Source: Bacteroidales bacterium H5 (GTDB taxonomy: Bacteria; Bacteroidota; Bacteroidia; Bacteroidales; Muribaculaceae). Taken from it: DNA of 64,000 bases. The stretch covers positions 132,400-196,399 of the forward strand of contig DAAQ01000028.1 of NCBI GenBank assembly GCA_001701225.1, written 5' to 3'. Positions 15,301 to 22,890 of this stretch are shown here, one piece after another (position 1 is the first letter of the stretch; every line of letters begins with the position of its first letter). The notes under the pieces were generated by a model. The model was not told the DNA's origin. It did no database searches and worked only from the letters and a program-made list of their open reading frames with translations. The translations under genes were made by a program, and so were the position numbers.

Positions 15301-16416
15301 ATGAAGATATTCTATTATTTCCTGCAGTATGACACGCCGATGTACCGCTGGCAATACAGCAACCACATCGACGAGCTGCGGCGTGCCGGACACGAGGTGA
15401 CGATATTCAACCCGGCCTCATGCCGCAACATGGACGAGGCCAACGAGGAGGCCTTGCGGGCCCTCGACCGCGCCGGAGGATGTGACCTGTTCATGACCTG
15501 CGATGACCAGGATGTAATATATCCCGACACAGTGCGCCGGGTGTCTGCCAAGGGGATTCCCACCTGTCTGATATGCTGGGACAACCTCGAGCTGCCATAC
15601 AAGCAGAAGGCGATTGCCCCCCTCTTTGATGCCGTGTGGCTGACCTCAGACGAGACTCGCTATCTGTTCGAGCGGTGGGGGTGCCGCGGCATACTCTTCA
15701 TGCCATACGCATCCAATCCACATACCTATCTCCCCGCTGTCACACAGCCGATCCATAGCGTCGGCTTCATTGGCTCGCCATATGGGAGCCGTACCAACAA
15801 GCTCAACGACCTCACGGCAGGTGGGATAGCGTGCGATGTATATTCTGACGCTCTGGTCAAGGCCGGATACAACAGTTCGGTCAAGGGTGGACGCAAAAAA
15901 TTCGACCCGGCCGACATCACAGTCAAGGCATCGCGCTACCTCCGTTTCCCGATAGGACGGAGGGTGCTCTGGGCCGCTATTGTCAACAAGCTGCATCACG
16001 GAGCGACGCTCGATACATCAGCTCCGCTCCTCTCGGGACATCCATCTGTCGGCTTTGACCGCATGTGCGCCCTCTATTCGGCCCATTCGCTGTCGCTCAA
16101 CATATCCGAGCTGCGCGACACGTATGTGCTTCGGCATCCGATACCCAAGCTGCATCTGCGCACATTCGAGATTCCGATGTGCGGAGGCTTGCAGTTCACG
16201 TCATACAACCCCGAGATTGCGGAATATTTTGACGAGGGACGTGAGATTGTGCTATACCGCTCGCCCGAGGAGATGCTCGACAAGGCCCGCTATTATCTCG
16301 ACCCGCGCCACGACGCCGAGGTCGCCCGCATGAAAGCCGCCGCCCGGCGGCGGGCCGAAGCAGACCACACATGGCTCTCGCGCTTCAACCGCATCTTCCA
16401 GACCCTCGGTCTCTGA
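15301..16416 (+). CDS. CgeB-like glycosyltransferase
   Basis: The 371-residue protein starts at MKIFYYFLQYDTPMYRWQY; the upstream in-frame start overlaps the previous gene and gives a poor N-terminus. The N-terminal Rossmann half carries WQYSNHIDELRRAGHEV and LICWDNLELPYKQ. The C-terminal half has HLRTFEIPMCGGLQFT and FDEGREIVLYRSPEEML, the signature of the Glyco_trans_1_2 (CgeB-like, GT-B) group. It pairs with the family 2 enzyme upstream. Substrates are unknown. Confidence 0.85.
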   Translation: MKIFYYFLQYDTPMYRWQYSNHIDELRRAGHEVTIFNPASCRNMDEANEEALRALDRAGGCDLFMTCDDQDVIYPDTVRRVSAKGIPTCLICWDNLELPYKQKAIAPLFDAVWLTSDETRYLFERWGCRGILFMPYASNPHTYLPAVTQPIHSVGFIGSPYGSRTNKLNDLTAGGIACDVYSDALVKAGYNSSVKGGRKKFDPADITVKASRYLRFPIGRRVLWAAIVNKLHHGATLDTSAPLLSGHPSVGFDRMCALYSAHSLSLNISELRDTYVLRHPIPKLHLRTFEIPMCGGLQFTSYNPEIAEYFDEGREIVLYRSPEEMLDKARYYLDPRHDAEVARMKAAARRRAEADHTWLSRFNRIFQTLGL

Positions 16417-16570
16417 TGTGGCCGGGAGCGCCGTCCCCGAAATCATTTGCATACATACTCTTACGGTTTGTTCAATATAATAAGAATTGTATTGTATGAA
16501 GGCCTATATTCAAGTGGGTTATTAATATCTTGTTTTGCGGTATTGTCTTATGATATCGGTATCATTTCGG

Positions 16571-16690
16571 GAAAAGTGTATATTTTGAGGGGTGAAATTT
16601 ATGGAAAAGTGTATATTTAGTGGGGTAAATCCGATGGAAAAGTGTATATTTGCAGCGGATATTTTATGCGAAAAGTGTAAAAATTTAAAC
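16571..16690 (+). repeat. four-unit repeat with exact 33-bp period
   Basis: GAAAAGTGTA begins at 16571, 16604, 16637 and 16670, exactly 33 bp apart. In the first three units it continues TATTT, so each unit holds a TATATTT core that resembles the -7 box; in unit three it is a full TATATTTG. The sequence between cores is not conserved. The array ends just before an ATPase remnant, so it looks like a promoter or operator array. Confidence 0.85.
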
Positions 16691-16693
16691 TAA
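16601..16693 (+). CDS. possible 30-codon leader peptide across the 33-bp repeats
   Basis: Because 33 is a multiple of three, the repeats keep frame: ATG at 16601 opens a reading frame with MEKCIF twice and then CEKCK, ending TAA at 16691-16693, 4 nt before the ATPase remnant. Cysteine recurs every 11 residues. It could be a translated leader or only a by-product of the DNA repeats; nothing shows that it is expressed. Confidence 0.25.
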   Translation: MEKCIFSGVNPMEKCIFAADILCEKCKNLN

Positions 16694-16697
16694 GTAT

Positions 16698-16832
16698 ATG
16701 CTTTACAGGAAAATAGAAAAACCGATAAGGGAATTCCTTGCAGGGCATCGTGATAAGGTACTTGTGGTCGAGGGAGTGCGTCAGACAGGAAAAGTCGTCC
16801 ACGCTCCGATATATGATGTGATGTTCGTTTGA
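16698..16832 (+). pseudogene. truncated AAA ATPase (DUF4143 type) remnant
   Basis: The frame encodes 44 residues: MLYRKIEKPIREFLAGH, then KVLVVEGVRQTGK, which is the N-terminus and first part of the Walker A loop of the common Bacteroidales AAA/DUF4143 ATPases (usually about 380-400 residues). The Walker serine or threonine is missing, and the frame ends after VVHAPIYDVMFV. This looks like an internal deletion that removed nearly all of the gene. Confidence 0.7.
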
Positions 16833-16858
16833 CTGTGAGACCATAGGTATGACAACAA

Positions 16859-16891
16859 CTCCCCCTCGGCCGGGTGGTGGCCGAGGGGGAG
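16859..16891. terminator. strong GC hairpin
   Basis: CTCCCCCTCGGCC (16859-16871) pairs perfectly with 16879-16891 around a 7-nt loop. It lies between the ATPase remnant and the end of the minus-strand LRR gene and could end transcription from either side, although the T tract is weak. Confidence 0.55.
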
Positions 16892-16977
16892 GATTGTTTC
16901 AGTATAGCGTGTGGAAATCAGAATCAGTCAGCTAACGGAGAGAGGAGTATGAGTGTGCAACGGGTCAGTCAGGCTGA

Positions 16978-18033
16978 TCAGGGATTCCACTGGCAGGCGA
17001 TCATGGACAGGCTGTTGCAGGCGATGGTGCGGAGGTCCATAATCTGGTTGTAACGGCAGTTGATGTAGGTGAGCGCCTGGTCGAACGATACGTCAAGCAT
17101 GGTGAGCTGGTTGTTGTTGCAGATGAGGCGCTGCAGGAATGTCTGGTTCGACAGCACGAGCTGGGTCAGGTCGTTGTAGGCGCAGTCGACATACTGTACG
17201 TTGGGGCAATCCTCGACGGTGAATGTGGTGAGGTCGTTGTACGAGCATACGATGTCAAGCAGGGCCGAGCAGTTGCGGACACCGAGGGTGACCATGTTGT
17301 TGTCGGAGCAGATGAGCGATGCGAGCGAGGGGAGACCCGATACGATGAAGGTAGTGATCTCGTTGTCGTCGATGTTGAGGTTCTGGAGATTCTCTACACC
17401 GGCCAGGGTGAGCTGGGTGAGCTTGTTGTAGCCGCAATAGAGATTCTTGAGGGCGGTGCAGCCGCTCACGTTGAGCGCTTCGAGGTGGCAGCCCTGGCAG
17501 TTGAGGGTCTGGAGATTGAATGCGTTGGAAACATCGAGGTCTACAAACAGGTTGTTCGAGACATTGAGTTTCTTGAGCAGCGGGGTGTTGTTGAGGTCAA
17601 TCTCGGTGAGGCGGTTCTTGTAGACGGCCACGTCCTGAAGCTGCGAGCAGTTGTCGAGGTCGATGGAGGTCAGTTTGTTACGCGAGGCGTTGAGCTCGGT
17701 GAGGGCGGTACATCCGGCAACGCTCATTGATGTGAGCTCGTTGCGCGATACATCTACTTTGGTCAGGGCCTTGAATCCGGCGAGGTTGAGTGTGCCGCCG
17801 AGCTTCTTGTCCTTCCATTCGATAGCGGTGATGTGGCCACCCTGTACGGTGACACCTTCGATATTTGCGATGGCATTTACGTCTGCCACTTTCAGGGCCT
17901 GTGCGTTGGTTCCCTCTTTTGCGGGCTCAGCGAGGAAAGCCTTTATCAGCTTAGCCTCGTTCTTGTCGAGATTCTGAGCGAATGCGGTCATGCTCCCGAG
18001 CAGGACTGCAATGATTAATAACGCTTTTTTCAT
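16978..18033 (-). CDS. secreted leucine-rich repeat protein
   Basis: The 351-residue protein has a signal peptide (MKKALLIIAVLLGSMTAFAQ). From about residue 75 to the end it is made of short LRRs of about 21 residues with the pattern L..L.(C/V)..N.LT.LDLSNC, for example LTKVDVSRNELTSMSVAGC and LICSDNNMVTLGVRNC. This internalin-like solenoid suggests protein or glycan binding outside the cytoplasm. There is no anchor and no T9SS-like tail. No TAnnTTTG box was found upstream. Confidence 0.85.
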   Translation of the reverse strand: MKKALLIIAVLLGSMTAFAQNLDKNEAKLIKAFLAEPAKEGTNAQALKVADVNAIANIEGVTVQGGHITAIEWKDKKLGGTLNLAGFKALTKVDVSRNELTSMSVAGCTALTELNASRNKLTSIDLDNCSQLQDVAVYKNRLTEIDLNNTPLLKKLNVSNNLFVDLDVSNAFNLQTLNCQGCHLEALNVSGCTALKNLYCGYNKLTQLTLAGVENLQNLNIDDNEITTFIVSGLPSLASLICSDNNMVTLGVRNCSALLDIVCSYNDLTTFTVEDCPNVQYVDCAYNDLTQLVLSNQTFLQRLICNNNQLTMLDVSFDQALTYINCRYNQIMDLRTIACNSLSMIACQWNP

Positions 18034-18150
18034 AAAACAATAGTTGTTGGTTGAGTTATTTTGTACTTATCTAACAAGACAAGTTCAAAAAAGGTTTTAT
18101 GAAATGCGAAAATTTTTGTCATCGCGTCCGGCCCCTGAGCCAGAGGGTTT

Positions 18151-19716
18151 TCAGAATGGCGGCGCGTCGTCTGATGTGGTGGTTGAGGTGAGGTCTACGG
18201 TGCCTCCCGACAGGGGTGTGGAGGCGGCGGCGAATGGTGAGCCTGCCTCTTCGACGCTGTCTGTGTTTATGCGCGACACGCGTGTGCCGCTGCCTTTCTC
18301 GGTGTCGCCGTCCCAGTTCTCGAAGCGTGCGTATTTCGACTTGAAGCGCATCTTCACATCGTCCACGCGGCCCGAACGGTGCTTGGCCACGATGAACTCG
18401 GCCAGACCGCGTATGTCATTGCCGGCGGCGTCGGTGCCCGAGCGCAGGTAGTATTCGGGACGGTGGATGAAGCACACGATGTCGGCGTCCTGCTCGATGG
18501 CTCCCGACTCGCGCAGGTCGCTGAGCTGGGGGCGCTTGCCGTCCTTGCTGTCTGCACCTCGGCTCTCGACCGAGCGGTTGAGCTGCGACAGGGCCACGAT
18601 GGGTATGTTCAGCTCCTTGGCCAGCTGCTTGAGCGAGCGCGAGATCATGGAGACCTCCTGCTCGCGCGAGCCGAATTTCATGCCCGAGGCGTTCATCAGC
18701 TGCAGGTAGTCGATGATGATGAACTGCACGTTGTGCTCCCTCACCAGACGGCGTGCCTTGGTGCGCAGCTCGAAGATGGATAGTGACGCCGTGTCATCGA
18801 TGAACAGGGGGGAGTTATACAGGTTCTTGACCCTCGACATAAGCTGGTCCCACTCCATCTGCGAGAGCTGTCCGCTCTTTATCTTCTCGCCCTCTATCTC
18901 GCAGGTGTTCTGTATGAGGCGGTTGACGAGCTGGAGGTTTGACATCTCGAGCGAGAATATGGCCACGGGGATGTTATAGTTAACCGCCATGTTCTTGGCC
19001 ATCGACAGCACGAAGGCTGTCTTGCCCATGGCGGGACGGGCGGCGATGATGATGAGGTCTGAGCGCTGCCAGCCCGAGGTGAGCTTGTCGAGCTCGTGAT
19101 AGCCCGACTCGAGGCCCGAGAGGCCCGAGGCCCTGTTGGCTGCTGTCTGTATCTGCTCGATGGCGGCGTTGATGACGGGGTCTATCTGGGTGACATCCTT
19201 CTTGACATTGCGCTGGGATATCTCGAAGAGCTTACCCTCGGCCTCCTGCAGCAGGTCGTCTACGTCATAGCTCTCGTCAAACGCCTGTGCCTCGATCTGC
19301 GAGGCGAAGCGTATCAGCTCGCGTGCCAGATATTTCTGCGCCACGATGCGGGCGTGAAACTCGACATGCGCGCCCGACGCCACCCTCGACGTGAGCTCCG
19401 AGACACGGAGCGCGCCTCCGGCACCCTCGAGGTCCCCCTGCAGGCGCAACTGCTCGGTCACGGTGAGCATGTCGATGCTCTTCTGCGCGGCGCCGAGGCT
19501 CTGTATGGCGGCATATATCTTCTGGTTTGCCGGCTCGTAGAACGATTCGGGCTTCAGTATGTCACAGACAGCGGTATAGGCGTCTTTCTCGAGCATCAGG
19601 GCGCCGAGCACGGCCTCCTCGAGGTCGTTGTCGCGGGGTGGCATACGGCCCCCGTGGTCGAATTTCGAGATATGTTCGGGCTTGCCTGTGCGGCGCTGCG
19701 TATTGTCCTGTGGCAT
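18151..19716 (-). CDS. dnaB: replicative DNA helicase DnaB
   Basis: DnaB is the hexameric helicase of the replication fork. The 521-residue protein has the N-terminal primase-interaction domain (NDLEEAVLGALMLEKDAY), a linker, and the RecA-like C-terminal domain with Walker A ARPAMGKTAFVLS, Walker B IIIDYLQLM, and the SQLNRSVESR and HRSGRVDDVKM motifs. The extreme C-terminus is acidic and ends SDDAPPF, which resembles the acidic tip of SSB. It is divergent from ispD with facing -7 boxes. Confidence 0.97.
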   Translation of the reverse strand: MPQDNTQRRTGKPEHISKFDHGGRMPPRDNDLEEAVLGALMLEKDAYTAVCDILKPESFYEPANQKIYAAIQSLGAAQKSIDMLTVTEQLRLQGDLEGAGGALRVSELTSRVASGAHVEFHARIVAQKYLARELIRFASQIEAQAFDESYDVDDLLQEAEGKLFEISQRNVKKDVTQIDPVINAAIEQIQTAANRASGLSGLESGYHELDKLTSGWQRSDLIIIAARPAMGKTAFVLSMAKNMAVNYNIPVAIFSLEMSNLQLVNRLIQNTCEIEGEKIKSGQLSQMEWDQLMSRVKNLYNSPLFIDDTASLSIFELRTKARRLVREHNVQFIIIDYLQLMNASGMKFGSREQEVSMISRSLKQLAKELNIPIVALSQLNRSVESRGADSKDGKRPQLSDLRESGAIEQDADIVCFIHRPEYYLRSGTDAAGNDIRGLAEFIVAKHRSGRVDDVKMRFKSKYARFENWDGDTEKGSGTRVSRINTDSVEEAGSPFAAASTPLSGGTVDLTSTTTSDDAPPF

Positions 19717-19739
19717 ATTGTGTGGGGTTTATGTGTATG

Positions 19740-19747
19740 CAAAGTTA
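19740..19747 (-). promoter_or_regulatory. -7 box of dnaB
   Basis: Reads TAACTTTG on the minus strand, 23 nt upstream of the dnaB ATG. Confidence 0.6.
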
Positions 19748-19780
19748 GTGAGTTTTTTGGTGATTTTCGCGAATTGTCAG

Positions 19781-19788
19781 TAACTTTG
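19781..19788 (+). promoter_or_regulatory. -7 box of ispD-recG
   Basis: TAACTTTG, 6 nt before the ispD ATG at 19795, so the ispD mRNA would be nearly leaderless. Confidence 0.6.
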
Positions 19789-19794
19789 CGTAAG

Positions 19795-20478
19795 ATGTTG
19801 ATAAATTACCATATCGTCGTGGCCGCGGGCACCGGGTCGCGCTACGGCGGACCTCTGCCCAAACAGTTCTGCCCGCTGTGGGGACGCCCGGTGCTGATGA
19901 CCACACTCGAGCGGCTTGCCGATGCCGCTCCCGATGCCGAGATTGTCGTGGTGCTGAGCCCGGAGATGACCGGGTTCTGGGCCGACATGTGCCGTGAGCA
20001 CGGTTTCACCCTCCCGCACCGTGTGGTTCATGGTGGCGCGACACGTGCCGGGAGCGTACGCAATGCCCTGGCGCTCGTCGACCCCGCGACGGTGGGGTGG
20101 GTGAGCGTCCATGATGCGGCGCGCCCCATGGTGAGCCGCGCCCTGTTCGGGCGCCTGCTCGACGCGCTGCCCGGCGCAGACGGCGTGATACCCGCGGTGG
20201 CCGTGACCGACTCGCTGAGGGTGGTGTGCGCTGACGGCACGTCGCATGCCGTCGACCGCTCGGCCTACCGTGCCGTGCAGACCCCGCAGCTTTTCGACGG
20301 ACGCAAGCTGCTCGCGGCCAACCGTCAGGAACTGCGGCCCGAATTCACGGACGACGCCTCGGTCATGGAGGCGGCCGGATACTGCAACCTGCGCCTCGCC
20401 GAGGGCGACGTGGCCAACATCAAGATAACGCACAGCGGTGACATCGAGAGGATAGAGCGCGATGGCAGACATTCTTGA
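19795..20478 (+). CDS. ispD: 2-C-methyl-D-erythritol 4-phosphate cytidylyltransferase
   Basis: IspD joins CTP and methylerythritol phosphate in the MEP pathway to isoprenoid precursors. The 227-residue protein shows the nucleotide-binding loop AAGTGSRYGGPLPKQF, the GGATRAGSVRNAL motif, VSVHDAARPMVS and RAVQTPQLFDG. The start at 19795 fits the promoter box and the family length; a much longer open frame upstream is antisense to dnaB and is not coding. The gene overlaps recG by 17 nt, so the two are translationally linked. Confidence 0.96.
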   Translation: MLINYHIVVAAGTGSRYGGPLPKQFCPLWGRPVLMTTLERLADAAPDAEIVVVLSPEMTGFWADMCREHGFTLPHRVVHGGATRAGSVRNALALVDPATVGWVSVHDAARPMVSRALFGRLLDALPGADGVIPAVAVTDSLRVVCADGTSHAVDRSAYRAVQTPQLFDGRKLLAANRQELRPEFTDDASVMEAAGYCNLRLAEGDVANIKITHSGDIERIERDGRHS

Positions 20479-22555
20479 CACCGACATAAAGTTCCTCAAG
20501 GGATTCGGGCCCAAGCGTGCCGATCTGCTCGAGAAGAATCTGGGCATACGCACCTACAGGGACCTGCTCTATCATTTCCCGACATCATATATCGACCGCT
20601 CGTCGATAAGGCGCATAGCCGATTTCAGTGGCAACGACATGCCTTCGGTGCAGGTCAAGGGGCGCTTCGTCTCGATGACCGTCCAGGGCGAGGGGGCCAA
20701 GTCGCGCCTCGTGGGCCTCTTCTCAGATGGCTCGGGCGTGATGGAGGTGGTGTGGTTCCAGCGCATCAAGGCTATGCGCGAGCTCTATCACACCTCGACC
20801 GACTATGTGGTGTTCGGCAAGCCTGTGCCCTTCAACGGCCGCTGGAGTATGGTGCATCCCGAGGTCGACGTGCCGGGAGCCGTGGCCACGCAAATCGAGT
20901 TCCGCGGCGTCTACCCCCTCACCGAGCAGTTGCGCAACCGGGGCTTCTCGTCGCGCACATTCTCTCTCGCCGCCCGCGAGATACTCGGGGCCATGCGCAC
21001 GGTGCATGAGACGCTGCCCCCCTCGGTCATCTCGTCGCTGGGGCTGATGGGGCTCGGCGAGGCCCTGCGCACCATCCACAACCCTCCGACGCCGGCCCTG
21101 CTCGAGCGTGCCAGGCTCAGGCTCAAGTTCGAGGAGCTGTTTTACCTGCAGCTCGACATCCAGAGCCGCGCCCGCACCCGGTCGGCATCGACGCCCGGTT
21201 TCTTCTTCCCGAGAATAGGACATTTCTTCAACACATTCTATAGCGAGTTCCTCCCCTTCCCGCTCACCGGTGCGCAGAAGCGGGTCATAAAGGAGATACG
21301 CGCCGACATGGCCACCGGGCGGCAGATGAACCGTCTGCTGCAGGGCGATGTCGGGAGCGGCAAGACCCTGGTGGCCCTGCTCACCATGCTCATAGCCCTC
21401 GACAACGGCACGCAGGCGTGCCTGATGGCCCCGACCGAGATTCTGGCCACACAGCACTATGAGACCCTGTCGGGCCTCGTCGCCCCCATGGGAATCAATG
21501 TCAAGCTGCTCACCGGCTCGACGCGCAAGAAGGCCCGCGAGCAGATACACTCGCAGCTGGAGGATGGTTCGCTGCACATACTTGTCGGCACACATGCCGT
21601 CATCGAGGATAATGTCAGGTTCAAGAACCTCGGCTTCATAGTCATTGACGAGCAGCACCGCTTCGGTGTGGCCCAGCGGGCGCGCCTGTGGGGCAAGAAC
21701 ACCGTGCTTCCCCACGTGCTGGTGATGACAGCCACACCTATCCCCCGCACCCTGGCCATGACCGTATATGGCGACCTTGACGTCAGCGTCATTGACGAGC
21801 TTCCCCCGGGGCGCAAGCCTGTGCAGACCCTGCTGCGATATGACGAGGAGCGGTTTGCCACCTATCAGGGCATAGGGCGTCAGTTGCGCATGGGGCGTCA
21901 GGTCTATATAGTCTACCCTCTCATCGAGGAGAACGAGAAGCTCGACCTCAGGTCGCTCGAGGAGGGGTATGAGAGCATCTGCGAGATATTCCGCGACTAC
22001 AGGGTGGCTTACGTGCATGGCCGCATGAAACCCGAGGAGAAGGACTATCAGATGGGGCTCTTCGCCTCGCATCAGGCCGACATACTTGTCAGCACCACTG
22101 TCATCGAGGTAGGTGTCAATGTGCCCAATGCCACCACAATGGTGATAGAGAATGCCGAGCGGTTCGGCCTCTCGCAGCTGCATCAGTTGCGCGGACGTGT
22201 CGGGCGCGGCGAGGGTCAGAGCTACTGTGTGCTGATGACCAAGCGCAAGATTGCCAAGGATACCCGCAAGCGGCTCGAGCTGATGACCCAGACCACCGAC
22301 GGATTCGTCATAGCCGAGGCCGACATGCAGATGCGCGGCCCCGGCGACATCGAGGGCACACAGCAGAGCGGTATCCCCTTCGACCTGCACATAGCCAACC
22401 TTGCCACCGACGGCATCATCGTGCAGATAGCACGTGACAAGGCCGTCGAGGTGCTCGAGGCTGATCCGGCGCTCGCCTCGCCAGAGGGGCAGATGATGCG
22501 CGGGCAGCTTGCCAGGCTCGCGTCCCGTACCCGCGACTGGTCGCGAATCTCCTGA
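20462..22555 (+). CDS. recG: ATP-dependent DNA helicase RecG
   Basis: RecG remodels stalled forks and branched DNA intermediates. The 697-residue protein has the N-terminal wedge/OB domain (DIKFLKGFGPKRADLL; PSVQVKGRFVSM), then superfamily 2 motifs: GDVGSGKTLVALL (Walker A), DEQHRFGV (motif II), MTATPIPRTLAM (motif III), VIEVGVNVPNATTMVIENAERFG (V) and QLRGRVGRG (VI). It overlaps ispD and ends before a region of hairpins. Confidence 0.97.
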   Translation: MADILDTDIKFLKGFGPKRADLLEKNLGIRTYRDLLYHFPTSYIDRSSIRRIADFSGNDMPSVQVKGRFVSMTVQGEGAKSRLVGLFSDGSGVMEVVWFQRIKAMRELYHTSTDYVVFGKPVPFNGRWSMVHPEVDVPGAVATQIEFRGVYPLTEQLRNRGFSSRTFSLAAREILGAMRTVHETLPPSVISSLGLMGLGEALRTIHNPPTPALLERARLRLKFEELFYLQLDIQSRARTRSASTPGFFFPRIGHFFNTFYSEFLPFPLTGAQKRVIKEIRADMATGRQMNRLLQGDVGSGKTLVALLTMLIALDNGTQACLMAPTEILATQHYETLSGLVAPMGINVKLLTGSTRKKAREQIHSQLEDGSLHILVGTHAVIEDNVRFKNLGFIVIDEQHRFGVAQRARLWGKNTVLPHVLVMTATPIPRTLAMTVYGDLDVSVIDELPPGRKPVQTLLRYDEERFATYQGIGRQLRMGRQVYIVYPLIEENEKLDLRSLEEGYESICEIFRDYRVAYVHGRMKPEEKDYQMGLFASHQADILVSTTVIEVGVNVPNATTMVIENAERFGLSQLHQLRGRVGRGEGQSYCVLMTKRKIAKDTRKRLELMTQTTDGFVIAEADMQMRGPGDIEGTQQSGIPFDLHIANLATDGIIVQIARDKAVEVLEADPALASPEGQMMRGQLARLASRTRDWSRIS

Positions 22556-22830
22556 TTTTAACATAAAATCCGCCTTTTAACCCAATGTATTGACGTTTTT
22601 TAATCACTTTTTGCGCATTTCCCTCCGTCAAACAGCCCCCGAGTTTGTTCTAACAGTGAAAGAAGAAACCAAGGCCTCCCGCTCCGGGAGGCAACAATGT
22701 TACATCCCTCGTCCTCTTTATCGAGTTGCGAAACTGGGTACTGAGGCTCTCATAAATAAATAGTTGAAACGTGAGGAGCGGTTTGCGGCATCAGTCGCAA
22801 ACCGCTTTTCTCGTGCCTGATATGTACAAC
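22556..22830 (+). other. non-coding stretch with hairpins; possible small RNA
   Basis: No gene is visible. It holds GCCTCCC-GCTC-CGGGAGGC at about 22674-22691 and ends in a strong terminator at 22777-22810. The block from about 22640 to 22760 is not AT-rich filler and could be a structured transcript or a long 3' untranslated region of recG. No TAnnTTTG box was found. Confidence 0.3.
22777..22810 (+). terminator. intrinsic terminator downstream of recG
   Basis: AGCGGTTTGCG (22777-22787) pairs perfectly with CGCAAACCGCT (22796-22806), followed by TTTTCTC. Confidence 0.75.
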
Positions 22831-22867
22831 AATGCGGGAGTCGCCGCGATTACGGCCCTCCCGCATT
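22831..22867 (-). terminator. hairpin downstream of the BspA-like gene
   Basis: AATGCGGGAG (22831-22840) pairs perfectly with CTCCCGCATT (22858-22867). It lies 24 nt past the stop of the minus-strand BspA-like gene. The T tract is weak. Confidence 0.5.
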
Positions 22868-22890
22868 GTCCTGTATGGCTTGTGCTGAGG

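Noticed and set aside
16571..16690. CRISPR array
   Set aside because: Conserved cores are only 10-15 bp, there are just four units, no cas genes are near, and the units lie in a promoter position; they are not repeat-spacer units.
19096..19794. Upstream extension of the ispD frame
   Set aside because: It runs antisense through dnaB and crosses the ispD promoter box; the ATG at 19795 gives a normal IspD.
20723..22564. 613-codon open frame antisense to recG
   Set aside because: It mirrors a GC-rich, well-conserved gene, its product has no recognisable motifs and is His/Gly/Glu-biased in the way complementary-strand frames are; recG has all helicase motifs.
22556..22890. tRNA or rRNA gene
   Set aside because: Hairpins are present but there is no cloverleaf, no T-loop GGTTCGAATCC-like segment and no CCA-type end here or elsewhere in the window.
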